A stretch of DNA of 64,000 nucleotides from Hanstruepera neustonica (GTDB taxonomy: Bacteria; Bacteroidota; Bacteroidia; Flavobacteriales; Flavobacteriaceae), in contig NZ_POWF01000001.1 in assembly GCF_002895005.1 (NCBI RefSeq), positions 1-64,000 on the forward strand, written 5' to 3'. This document shows, piece after piece, positions 8,198 through 17,225 of the stretch. The position numbers were made by a program, and so were the translations under genes. Numbering within the stretch: position 1 is the stretch's first letter; each line of letters starts with the position of its first letter. The notes beneath the pieces are model-generated. The model saw nothing but the letters and a program-made list of their open reading frames with translations. It ran no database searches and had not been told where the DNA came from.

Positions 8198-10966
8198 TTA
8201 TTCAATAATTATCTTTCTGATGGTTTGTTTATCGCCATCATTTACCTTTACTAGATATACGCCCGACTGCGCATTATTGAGGTTTATAACTTCATTGAAA
8301 TCTCCCGAATTACCAAATTGCTTGGTATATACTGAACGACCTCTAATATCAAAAACGGAAATATTGATATCATTATTTGAAAATGAATTTAGTTTAATGG
8401 TAAACGATCCGTTATTCGGATTTGGATAAAGTACAAACTCTTCGAAACTATTTTCATCAACTGATAATGGTGGCGCTGTACAGATTTCCAATGTCCATTC
8501 GCTTAACTGACCACCATCTTGATTAAATGCATCAACAATATGCAATGTCCAATCGCCAGCAGCATCTTCCCCATTAAAAGCCGAAAGAGCTTCTGTTGGA
8601 ACATAAGTATTCCCATTACCAATGGGTGGCCCAGCGACACAAGGTATTGCTCCTGGAGACGCATCATCGTTAAAACCAAAATTAAAGTTGTCTAAATCAT
8701 TACAAATACCTCCAACAAGCTCCACTTCAGTTCCAGCTGGGCTAATCAATGTGAAAGTCAAATCACTCACCCAAGTGTGAAGCCCTGTGATATTAATGAC
8801 ATTAACATCAGTTATTTCTCCACCTTCTGAAACATTTATAATGGAAGTGTATTCTAAACCAGCTCCAACAGGCGAAATTGAAACAGGTGTATCATTCGTT
8901 AACGAAGAACAGCTTGGACAGTTTTCTCCAGAGACAACAGAGATATAATCTGTTAAAGTAATCGTATCCGTACCAAACTCATTGGTAACTTCCAGTGTCA
9001 CATCATAAGTGCCGTCTACACTATAAGTAATTGTAGGGTTCTGGTCATTGGATGTTGCTGGTGAACCGCCTTCAAAAGTCCAAGTCCATGACGTTGCTGC
9101 TGGAGCTGTTTCATCCATAAACATCACTGTATTTTCCGAGTCTAAACAAATTATAGTTACATCAGAACCAAATGCTGCAATTGGTGGGCCAGGTAAAGCC
9201 GGCAAAGTATAACCGCATGCTGTCAATCCAGCATGGATAGCATTAATTTGAGGGGTTGTGTAATTTAAATTCAGTGCTGCTTGATATACTGCATTGGCAG
9301 CATCATTTTGATTCGTTCCGCCATTAGTCATGCCTAAACCTTCATAGAAAATTTTATCCATTTCTTGTTGACCAATCTCATCCCAAACGGTCATTAAACA
9401 GGTCGCCCAAATTTGACCATCTGTGTGAATTTGACCAACTAAGCCTCCTGGATAAGACGCACCATAATCAGTAGTACGCCCAGGCCAGCACGGATTATGG
9501 CCGTCCCAATTAAATACATAATTCCAAGCGGCATCAGTTGAAGTCCAGTAGCCATTGGCAATACTTACACCTCTATTATAAGATTGTGCAACATAATCAC
9601 CACAGCCTTCGCTCAATCCGTCTACTTGAGATAAACCACCACTTGTTACCCAATCATGTAATCCATGTCCCAATTCATGATGAATAACATCTGAATCTTC
9701 GGCATCATCAACACATCCTTCTCCAAAAGAGAGTCGGCCTGCCCCTCCTGTATAATATGAATTATCAGCTCCGCCAGCTCCATGAGGATCATATTGAACG
9801 CCTCCAGAATATTGATAAGGCATAACATCACAACCCAGTGTGTTATTGATGTAATTCATTAAATAGTCAATGTGATAGTAAACATTTACAGGCTCAAAAC
9901 CTTGGTCTTGTCTATTAAAATTGAAATTAGGTGAATTTTGAGTAAATAGTCCTGTTGATGGTGAATCAAAATCAATAATCTCGGCACGTGGTCCAACCAA
10001 AGAGTAAGTACTTCCAGAAAGTGTGATGTCATTTAATGTCACACTAAATCTAGCGGCATCTAATGATGCGTTAGTAGCATCGTTACCATCTACATACTGT
10101 CCGCCGTAGGCAACGGTATTAGATGTCAAGGGGTCTGGATTAAAGACCATTCCTGTCCCGTTAACACGTCTTCTAAAATCTCTACTTTGATTGTGTTCAC
10201 AATTTTCATCACAGTTTTCATCACAATCATGAGAACCAGTGTCATGGTCACATAAATAATGATTCTCATCTACAACTTTAAAAATCTCACCCGATTGAGC
10301 ATCCACATACACGTGCCACTCCCCTAAAGGATCAGTTGCCGAAATAACTATCTCATATGCCAATCTTGTAATTTTCGAGTTCTTGTAAACCACTACCCTA
10401 CTATCACTAAAGCTTATTGAGCTCACCACATTTAGGTAATTATTAGCTATTTGAAATGCAGTATTTACCGAAATACTTGGATTCAAATTACTTAATTGAA
10501 CATCTGGTTGATAGGTATTCATAACATAAACCACCTCGTTTTCTGGTGAAATGGTAATGGTTACCTCATTTTTGTTTACAGGATAGTTTCCTAGATACTG
10601 TCTATACCTCACAACCGAACCCGCATCAGTGATTCTAGTTGCATGATGCCGTAAGTTTCCAAGCTCACTATTGGGAATTCCAAGTTTTTTGGATTCATGC
10701 TGTAAATAATACATAGCCATGGATTCTGGTGAACCTTGAGGTACCTCATAATTCAAGCCATAAAGTGCTACCGGAAAACCTGAAGCTAAATTATAACGGC
10801 CAGAGTTTCTAATTTCTGTTTCAATTTTTTCATCTACTTCAAGACTTAATTCAACAGAGCGCTTTGGCATCGGTTTTTGTGCTAATAAGGCTTGTGTAAA
10901 AGAAAAAATCAATGTGAAACACAATAGATTTCTACATAATTTAATTGAAAAGGTAGTTGTTTGCAT
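8198..10966 (-). CDS. Secreted M36 (fungalysin-type) zinc metalloprotease with T9SS tail
   Basis: 922 residues. Signal peptide at 1-29. An FTP/PepSY-like propeptide region covers about 40-235. The M36 catalytic domain covers about 265-590, with the zinc motif HELGH (H430, E431, H434) and a likely third ligand E453 in GLSEGCGDY. A PKD domain follows (about 595-680), then a proprotein-convertase P-like domain (about 690-830) and a T9SS type A sorting domain (about 845-922, VLYPNPNNG). It is therefore predicted to be exported and carried to the cell surface or medium. Residues 239-258 form an odd Cys/His/Asp cluster between propeptide and catalytic domain. Divergent from the M43 protease gene. 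Confidence 0.93.
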   Translation of the reverse strand: MQTTTFSIKLCRNLLCFTLIFSFTQALLAQKPMPKRSVELSLEVDEKIETEIRNSGRYNLASGFPVALYGLNYEVPQGSPESMAMYYLQHESKKLGIPNSELGNLRHHATRITDAGSVVRYRQYLGNYPVNKNEVTITISPENEVVYVMNTYQPDVQLSNLNPSISVNTAFQIANNYLNVVSSISFSDSRVVVYKNSKITRLAYEIVISATDPLGEWHVYVDAQSGEIFKVVDENHYLCDHDTGSHDCDENCDENCEHNQSRDFRRRVNGTGMVFNPDPLTSNTVAYGGQYVDGNDATNASLDAARFSVTLNDITLSGSTYSLVGPRAEIIDFDSPSTGLFTQNSPNFNFNRQDQGFEPVNVYYHIDYLMNYINNTLGCDVMPYQYSGGVQYDPHGAGGADNSYYTGGAGRLSFGEGCVDDAEDSDVIHHELGHGLHDWVTSGGLSQVDGLSEGCGDYVAQSYNRGVSIANGYWTSTDAAWNYVFNWDGHNPCWPGRTTDYGASYPGGLVGQIHTDGQIWATCLMTVWDEIGQQEMDKIFYEGLGMTNGGTNQNDAANAVYQAALNLNYTTPQINAIHAGLTACGYTLPALPGPPIAAFGSDVTIICLDSENTVMFMDETAPAATSWTWTFEGGSPATSNDQNPTITYSVDGTYDVTLEVTNEFGTDTITLTDYISVVSGENCPSCSSLTNDTPVSISPVGAGLEYTSIINVSEGGEITDVNVINITGLHTWVSDLTFTLISPAGTEVELVGGICNDLDNFNFGFNDDASPGAIPCVAGPPIGNGNTYVPTEALSAFNGEDAAGDWTLHIVDAFNQDGGQLSEWTLEICTAPPLSVDENSFEEFVLYPNPNNGSFTIKLNSFSNNDINISVFDIRGRSVYTKQFGNSGDFNEVINLNNAQSGVYLVKVNDGDKQTIRKIIIE

Positions 10967-11175
10967 TCGTGAATAGTATTAAGTTATTTTGAAAAGTTGA
11001 AATTAGTAAAATTGACAATATTATTCATTCCTAAGACAGGTTTTTTGTTAAAAAATCCGATTTATAGCTTAATAACGGTCAAATGATTAAAAAATAAGCA
11101 TATAGAGACCTCATATCCTAGACTTTTTTGTATTTTTAGAGCTAAAATTTTCCTGAAATTAATAACTTAATAATT

Positions 11176-13083
11176 ATGAAAAAAATTACTTTAATCAAAC
11201 TACTATTTATACTCTTCTGTATTCCTGGTTTTTTGGTTGCTCAACAAAAAAATTCTTATGAAAAGTGTTTAACCGACGCTTATAATGCTGAAATGCTGCA
11301 AAACTACCCAAACATGATGGGTAGCGAGTCATTCAGACAGCAGCTAAACACAAAGATTGAGGAGTTAAGTAACTCGCCACAAAGACGCGTCGTTATTGAA
11401 ATACCATTAGTTGTCCACGTTTTACATAATGGTGAACCAATAGGAACTGGAGCCAATATTTCAGATGCTCAAGTACTTTCTCAAGTTACTGTAATGAATG
11501 AAGACTTTAGACGTATAATGGGCACACCAGGTTACAATACTCATGCCGATGGTGCCGACGTTGAAGTTGAGTTCGTAATGGCCCAACGTACGCCAGATGG
11601 TTGTCCTACAAACGGTATTAATCGTGTTAATATTTGTCAGGATGGTACCAATAGTGCAGCTATAGACTCTTGGAAAGCACAAACTATTTGGGACCGTGAT
11701 TTATACATGAACATGTGGTCATCTAAATATGTCGGTGACATGGCTGGTATATTAGGATTTGCGCAATTCCCAGGTGGTAGTGCTGCCACAGATGGTGTTA
11801 GTGCCGGTCATACTTATTTTGGAAGTTCAGATTATGATGATGGGACATTTCAATTAAGTCCTCCTTACGATAAAGGCCGAACCATGACACACGAAGTTGG
11901 ACACTATTTAGGATTATTCCATACATTTCAAGGTGGTTGTAATGGTGGCGATCAGGTTGCCGATACACCAGCTGTTGACAACCCAAACTTTGGTTGTCCA
12001 ACAGGACATGAGTCTTGCGGCACTATTGATATGATTGAAAACTATATGGATTATACCGATGACACTTGTATGAACATTTTTACAAATGGTCAAAAAGCTA
12101 GAGTCCAAGCTGTATTGGCTGGAGTTAGATCTGGGTTAGCGAGTTCAAATGGCGCTACGCCGCTACCTGATGTAAATGATGATGGTGCTATTGCCGTAGC
12201 CTCTGTAAATCCAGCAACTTGTGGTCCTGAATTTACGCCTTCAGTGAGAATAACCAATTATGGGACTGCAACCATGACATCAGCAACAATTAGTTATGAT
12301 GTAGATGGCGGATCATCAGAAAATTACAACTGGTCAGGAAGTTTGGCAGCAGATTCTTCAGTGGATGTCGAATTACCAACTATTATGTCTACTGCAGGTG
12401 ATCATACATTTAATGTTAGCATTTCCAATCCTGGTAATGCGCGTTCATGCAATGATAATGCTAGCACTTGTATTACCTTGAATGATTCACCAATGATAGC
12501 GGCAACAACGCAAGTTCATTTGGAATTGACTACAGATAATTATTGTGAGGAAACTTCATGGGAGTTCAGCAATCAGGATGGTGTTGTGTTGTATTCTGGC
12601 GGTCCTTATGTTCAAAATGTCCAAGATAATACCACATTTAATTATGACTTTGATGTCATGGACGGAGAATGTTACTCTTTTCAAATTTTTGATGCTTATG
12701 GTGATGGTATATGCTGTGATTTTGGAAATGGATCTTACCAACTAACAACTGATGATGATACAGTGCTAATATCTGGAGGTGAATTTGGAGATGATGAAAG
12801 ATTGAGTTTAACAGCTCAATCCTTAAGTGTTGATGAGTTTACTATCAATAATATTAGCCTTTATCCTAACCCAACTTATGGTGTTTTAAATATTTCTGTC
12901 AGCAACAATGAATTGCCTGATTCTTATCATATTTATAACATGTTAGGTCAAACGGTTGCGACCAAACAAATTTCATCAAATGCGGATTTAAGCATTAATT
13001 CATCGCAATTAAGCAATGGTATGTATTTTGTTAAAATCATGAAAAATGATGCTTCAGTAACATTGCCATTTATTAAGGAATAA
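11176..13083 (+). CDS. Secreted M43 (pappalysin/cytophagalysin-type) zinc metalloprotease with T9SS tail
   Basis: 635 residues. Signal peptide at 1-22. The M43 catalytic domain covers about 70-320, with the extended zinc motif HEVGHYLGLFH (H239, E240, H243, H249) and a Met-turn at M291 in ENYMDYTDDTCMN. A CARDB-like beta domain follows (about 335-435), then a further beta domain (about 440-550) and a T9SS type A sorting domain (about 560-635, LYPNPTYG). Predicted secreted protease for extracellular protein degradation. It is divergent from the M36 gene with about 210 bases between, so the pair may be co-regulated. Followed by a strong terminator. Confidence 0.93.
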   Translation: MKKITLIKLLFILFCIPGFLVAQQKNSYEKCLTDAYNAEMLQNYPNMMGSESFRQQLNTKIEELSNSPQRRVVIEIPLVVHVLHNGEPIGTGANISDAQVLSQVTVMNEDFRRIMGTPGYNTHADGADVEVEFVMAQRTPDGCPTNGINRVNICQDGTNSAAIDSWKAQTIWDRDLYMNMWSSKYVGDMAGILGFAQFPGGSAATDGVSAGHTYFGSSDYDDGTFQLSPPYDKGRTMTHEVGHYLGLFHTFQGGCNGGDQVADTPAVDNPNFGCPTGHESCGTIDMIENYMDYTDDTCMNIFTNGQKARVQAVLAGVRSGLASSNGATPLPDVNDDGAIAVASVNPATCGPEFTPSVRITNYGTATMTSATISYDVDGGSSENYNWSGSLAADSSVDVELPTIMSTAGDHTFNVSISNPGNARSCNDNASTCITLNDSPMIAATTQVHLELTTDNYCEETSWEFSNQDGVVLYSGGPYVQNVQDNTTFNYDFDVMDGECYSFQIFDAYGDGICCDFGNGSYQLTTDDDTVLISGGEFGDDERLSLTAQSLSVDEFTINNISLYPNPTYGVLNISVSNNELPDSYHIYNMLGQTVATKQISSNADLSINSSQLSNGMYFVKIMKNDASVTLPFIKE

Positions 13084-13101
13084 ATTGAAAAAATGATAAT
13101 T

Positions 13102-13138
13102 AAAAAGAGGATTGGTTTATTAATCAATCCTCTTTTTT
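13102..13138 (+). terminator. Rho-independent terminator after the M43 protease gene
   Basis: AAAAAGAGGATTG pairs with CAATCCTCTTTTTT across a 10-base AT loop and ends in a T run. Confidence 0.88.
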
Positions 13139-13164
13139 AATTTTGTAGAAACAAATTTTAGATT

Positions 13165-14103
13165 TTGAAAATTATCAAATCGCTTGAAAAAGGCGAATCA
13201 AAACATAAATCCGTTGTGACAATAGGTACTTTTGATGGTGTGCATATTGGTCATCAAAAAATTGTAAAGAGGCTCATAAACACGGCCAAAAGTCATGATT
13301 TAAAATCTGTTATTCTTACTTTTTTTCCACATCCTAGAATGGTCATTCAAAAAGATGCCAACATTAAATTGTTGAATACCTTGAAAGAACGGGAAACCAT
13401 TTTGGAAAACCTAGGGTTGGATATACTCTTCATTAAAAATTTTACTGTTGAATTTTCAAGGTTAACAGCGGAAGATTTTGTCAAAAACATCCTAGTTGAC
13501 CAACTTCAGGCACAAAAAATCATCATTGGTTACGATCATCATTTTGGCAGAAACCGATCTGCAAATATTGATGACTTAAGAACATTTGGCGAGCACTATA
13601 ATTTTGATGTAGAAGAAATTTCGGCACAAGATATTAATGATGTTTCTGTGAGTTCAACTAAAATTAGACATGCATTGCAAGAAGGAGATATCAAAACCGC
13701 CAATCTCTATTTGGGATATAATTATATGCTTACAGGAACTGTGGTCAAAGGAAGAGGGCTTGGTAAAGAACTGGAATTCCCAACAGCTAATTTACATATT
13801 GATGAGGACTACAAGCTCATTCCAAAACAAGGTGTTTACGTTGTAAGTTGTCTCTTTGAAGAAAAGCGATTATATGGTATGATGAATATTGGCACAAATC
13901 CAACCATTGACAATACCAATGACCTATCTATAGAAGTTCATTTTTTTGATTTCAACAAATCAATTTATAACAACATTATTCAAATTGACATTTTACACAG
14001 GTTGCGAGATGAAAAAAAGTTCGATTCTTTAGAATCCTTAAAAAATCAACTAAAACTTGACCGAAAAACAGCACTAGTATTTTTAGAATCCTATGAACAT
14101 TAA
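13165..14103 (+). CDS. ribF: Bifunctional riboflavin kinase/FAD synthetase
   Basis: 312 residues; makes FMN and FAD from riboflavin. The N-terminal nucleotidyltransferase domain (about 1-180) carries TIGTFDGVHIGHQ and SSTKIRHAL. The C-terminal riboflavin kinase domain (about 185-310) carries KGRGLGKELEFPTANL. The start is TTG at 13165: no ATG lies in frame before the conserved GTFDGVH block, so the TTG is well supported. The 3' end overlaps the HTTM gene by 11 bases. The short gap after the upstream terminator leaves no room for an FMN riboswitch. Confidence 0.95.
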   Translation: MKIIKSLEKGESKHKSVVTIGTFDGVHIGHQKIVKRLINTAKSHDLKSVILTFFPHPRMVIQKDANIKLLNTLKERETILENLGLDILFIKNFTVEFSRLTAEDFVKNILVDQLQAQKIIIGYDHHFGRNRSANIDDLRTFGEHYNFDVEEISAQDINDVSVSSTKIRHALQEGDIKTANLYLGYNYMLTGTVVKGRGLGKELEFPTANLHIDEDYKLIPKQGVYVVSCLFEEKRLYGMMNIGTNPTIDNTNDLSIEVHFFDFNKSIYNNIIQIDILHRLRDEKKFDSLESLKNQLKLDRKTALVFLESYEH

Positions 14104-15412
14104 CCATTTTCTTTTTAAGCAAGTTGACAACAGTCCTTTGATTGTTTTTAGGATGATATTTGGCCTCTTGTGTTTTTTAGAATCTGTTGGAGCCATTTTA
14201 ACTGGGTGGGTCAAAAAGACACTTATTGATCCTGAATTCACATTTACTTTTATTGGTTTTGAATGGTTACAGCCATTACCAGGTTATGGCATGTACATCT
14301 ATTATATTATCATGGGTGTTTTTGGACTATTCATAATGTTAGGTTATAAGTACCGTTTTAGCGCCATTATGTTTACCATCATGTGGTTGGCTACCTACCT
14401 CATGCAAAAATCATCCTATAACAACCATTACTACCTATTAATTCTTTTGAGTGCTATTATGGCTATTTTACCAGCTGATAAATATGCCTCAATTGATGCA
14501 AAAAACAACCCAGCTAAAAAGAAAATTTCAATGCCCAATTGGTGTAAGGTTGTTATCATCCTTCAAATGTTCATTGTATATACTTATGGCTCCATTGCAA
14601 AGCTATATCCTGATTGGTTAGATTTGACCGTCATGGAAATCCTGATGAAAGGCAAGCAACATTATTATATTATTGGAGATTTACTGCAAGAAAATTGGAT
14701 ACATTATTTTTTGGCTTATGGCGGCATTTTGTATGATGGTTTAGTCATTCCATTATTGCTCTATAAACCAACACGAAAACTAGCTTTTGTAGCATCTATT
14801 TTTTTCCATTTGTTTAATTCCATCGTTTTTCAAGTTGGTATTTTTCCATATCTGTCATTGGCGTTTACCCTGTTCTTTTTTGATTCCAAAACCATAAACA
14901 GACTATTCTTAAAAAGCAAGCCTTATTATTCTGAAAACAAATTGGAAATTCCTAAATACAACAGCACCTTAATTGCTGCTTTTTCAGTTTATTTTATTAT
15001 TCAGATTCTCTTACCAATAAGACATCATGTTATTCAGGATAATGTTTTATGGACCGAAGAAGGCCACAGAATGTCTTGGCGTATGATGTTACGGTCTAAA
15101 TATGGTTACGTCAACTATTATGTAGTCGACAAAAAAACAAACAACACTACAGTAATCAATTTGAATGATTATTTAACTAAAAAGCAACAGAGACCTGCTA
15201 GTACAAAACCAGATGTTATTTGGCAATTCTCTCAACGGTTGAAAAAAGAATATGCCGCAAAAGGTCAAGACGTTTCAGTGTTTGTTGATTGCAAAATTAG
15301 TGTCAATGGTCGTCCATTTTCGCCACTTATTGACAAAGAAGTGGACTTGGCGGCTGAAGATTGGTCGGCATTTAAACATAGTCAATGGATTTTACCTTCA
15401 AAACTCGATTAA
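14093..15412 (+). CDS. HTTM domain membrane protein (vitamin K-dependent carboxylase-like)
   Basis: 439 residues with about seven to eight hydrophobic segments in the first 310 residues, then a soluble C-terminal region of about 120 residues. The membrane part matches HTTM (horizontally transferred transmembrane) proteins, which are related to vitamin K-dependent gamma-glutamyl carboxylases. Bacterial substrates are unknown. The start overlaps the end of ribF, which suggests co-transcription and translational coupling. Confidence 0.85.
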   Translation: MNINHFLFKQVDNSPLIVFRMIFGLLCFLESVGAILTGWVKKTLIDPEFTFTFIGFEWLQPLPGYGMYIYYIIMGVFGLFIMLGYKYRFSAIMFTIMWLATYLMQKSSYNNHYYLLILLSAIMAILPADKYASIDAKNNPAKKKISMPNWCKVVIILQMFIVYTYGSIAKLYPDWLDLTVMEILMKGKQHYYIIGDLLQENWIHYFLAYGGILYDGLVIPLLLYKPTRKLAFVASIFFHLFNSIVFQVGIFPYLSLAFTLFFFDSKTINRLFLKSKPYYSENKLEIPKYNSTLIAAFSVYFIIQILLPIRHHVIQDNVLWTEEGHRMSWRMMLRSKYGYVNYYVVDKKTNNTTVINLNDYLTKKQQRPASTKPDVIWQFSQRLKKEYAAKGQDVSVFVDCKISVNGRPFSPLIDKEVDLAAEDWSAFKHSQWILPSKLD

Positions 15413-15429
15413 ATATATAGGCAATTCCT

Positions 15430-15471
15430 TAAATTTGCTTCTTAATTCTTCGCAGCTATTTAAAGCGAAGA
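15430..15471 (+). promoter_or_regulatory. serS promoter -7 box and leader hairpin
   Basis: TAAATTTG at 15430-15437 fits the Bacteroidota -7 box; no good -33 TTG is seen. Ten bases further on, TCTTCGC (15447-15453) and GCGAAGA (15465-15471) form an inverted repeat across 11 bases. It would lie at the extreme 5' end of the serS transcript. It has no T-run, so it is not a terminator. Confidence 0.4.
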
Positions 15472-15490
15472 GGAACTTAAAATTTAGTGC

Positions 15491-16762
15491 ATGTTACAAG
15501 TACCTTTTATTAGAGAGAACAAAGAATTCGTCATTGAACGCCTAGCGGTTAGGAACATGGATGCTTCGCAAATGGTAGCAGAAGTAATTGAATTGGATGA
15601 ATCAAGAAGACAAATCCAAACGGAACTAGATAATACTTTGGCCGAAGCTAATGCGATTTCAAAAGAAATTGGCATGCTCTTTAAGAAAGGTGAAGTCGAT
15701 AAAGCTAATGCTTTAAAAGCCAAAACCACCGATTTAAAGGAGTCTTCTAAAGACTTGTCTGAACAATTAGCAGCAAAAACGGATGCTCTAAATGAGTTAT
15801 TATACAAAATACCAAATATCCCTCATGAGTCTGTTCCCAATGGAAATTCAGATGCCGATAATGAGGAGGTTTTTAGGGAAGGTGCTGTTCCAAAACTTCA
15901 TGATGACGCTTTACCCCATTGGGAATTGGCTAAAAAATATGACATCATTGATTTTGAATTAGGTAACAAAATCACTGGTGCTGGCTTTCCTGTTTACAAA
16001 GGAAAAGGAGCCCGATTGCAACGTGCATTAATACAATACTTTTTAGATAAAAATACAGATGCTGGATACACCGAATATCAATTACCTCATTTAGTCAATG
16101 AGGCTTCAGGTTTTGGCACTGGTCAATTACCTGACAAAGAAGGGCAAATGTACCATGTCACGGAAGATAATTTATATTTAATTCCAACAGCCGAGGTACC
16201 AGGAACTAACATTTTTAGAGATGTTATTCTCAATGAAAATGAGTTGCCAATTGGTATTACAGGATATACACCTTGTTTTAGACGTGAAGCCGGGAGCTAT
16301 GGAGCCCATGTTCGAGGTCTTAATAGATTACATCAATTTGATAAGGTTGAGATTATACGAATTGAACATCCTGATAATTCCTATAAGGCGTTGGACGGAA
16401 TGATTGAACACGTTAAAAGCATTCTGAATGAACTTAATTTACCATACCGTATTTTAAGGCTTTGTGGTGGCGATGTAACATTCGCTTCTGCTCTCACTTA
16501 TGACTTTGAAGTGTTTTCAACCGCTCAAGATCGTTGGTTAGAGATCTCTTCAGTTTCAAATTTTGAAACCTTTCAGGCCAATAGATTGAAATTACGTTTT
16601 AAAAATTCAAATGGCAAAAAAGAATTAGCGCACACCCTTAATGGCAGTTCTTTGGCTTTACCACGAGTACTCGCGGGTATTTTAGAAAACTATCAAACAG
16701 AAAAAGGCATTCTAATTCCTGAAGTTTTAATTCCTTATACAGGATTTTCTATAATTGATTAA
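15491..16762 (+). CDS. serS: Seryl-tRNA synthetase
   Basis: 423 residues, normal length. An N-terminal coiled-coil tRNA-binding arm (about 30-105) precedes the class II catalytic core. Motif 2 is visible as TPCFRREAGSYG with the RGLNRLHQFDKVE continuation, and motif 3 as NGSSLALPRVLAGILENYQ. Charges tRNA-Ser (and tRNA-Sec where present) in the cytosol. Confidence 0.97.
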   Translation: MLQVPFIRENKEFVIERLAVRNMDASQMVAEVIELDESRRQIQTELDNTLAEANAISKEIGMLFKKGEVDKANALKAKTTDLKESSKDLSEQLAAKTDALNELLYKIPNIPHESVPNGNSDADNEEVFREGAVPKLHDDALPHWELAKKYDIIDFELGNKITGAGFPVYKGKGARLQRALIQYFLDKNTDAGYTEYQLPHLVNEASGFGTGQLPDKEGQMYHVTEDNLYLIPTAEVPGTNIFRDVILNENELPIGITGYTPCFRREAGSYGAHVRGLNRLHQFDKVEIIRIEHPDNSYKALDGMIEHVKSILNELNLPYRILRLCGGDVTFASALTYDFEVFSTAQDRWLEISSVSNFETFQANRLKLRFKNSNGKKELAHTLNGSSLALPRVLAGILENYQTEKGILIPEVLIPYTGFSIID

Positions 16763-16918
16763 TTGTAGTCTTTTTCTTTCTTTTTTGTCTTGTTTTAAGC
16801 GTTAAAATCGTTGAAATGCAAAAAAACTGTGTTGTTTGACGATTTTTTCCTCATTTTCTTTGTTTATTAAAAAATAATTTAGATGTTAGTAGTCCCAAAA
16901 CTAAAAACCTACTTAATT

Positions 16919-17047
16919 ATGAAAAATCTTAAACGAATTTTTCTTCTAATGGCGCTAGCCTTTATAGCGAGTAAAGTTTTATTTTCAGATTTCGATTTTT
17001 CTGAAAAGACGACCATAAATCCTATAGCTTCAATAGCTTCCAAATAA
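16919..17047 (+). CDS. Putative small hydrophobic peptide (42 residues)
   Basis: ATG at 16919 opens a 42-codon frame: basic start MKNLKR, one hydrophobic segment (about residues 7-22, FLLMALAFIASKVLF), then a short polar tail. This resembles a signal peptide/single-helix membrane peptide. It lies in a 460-base gap between serS and a TPR gene, followed about 90 bases later by a clear terminator, so a separate short transcript is plausible. No family recognised; a chance frame cannot be excluded. Confidence 0.45.
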   Translation: MKNLKRIFLLMALAFIASKVLFSDFDFSEKTTINPIASIASK

Positions 17048-17134
17048 AAACAATAACATAAAGATTGCCCCAATCAAGTAATTGAATCATGTTATAAATT
17101 AACAATGATTAATAGCACATTTTATCTGGTTGGT

Positions 17135-17167
17135 AAATGCCTGAAGAACCTTCAGGCATTTTTTTTT
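17135..17167 (+). terminator. Rho-independent terminator in the serS/TPR gap
   Basis: AAATGCCTGAAG and CTTCAGGCATTT form a strong stem around AAC, followed by a run of T. It ends either a long serS transcript or the small-peptide transcript that starts near 16900. Confidence 0.88.
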
Positions 17168-17225
17168 ATAAAAACATTCACAATATCTCGTAGCCAGTTT
17201 TGTTATATTTACAAAAAGTAAGTGC

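Noticed and set aside
13139-13164. FMN riboswitch before ribF
   Set aside because: Only about 26 bases separate the upstream terminator from the start codon; an RFN element needs more than 100.
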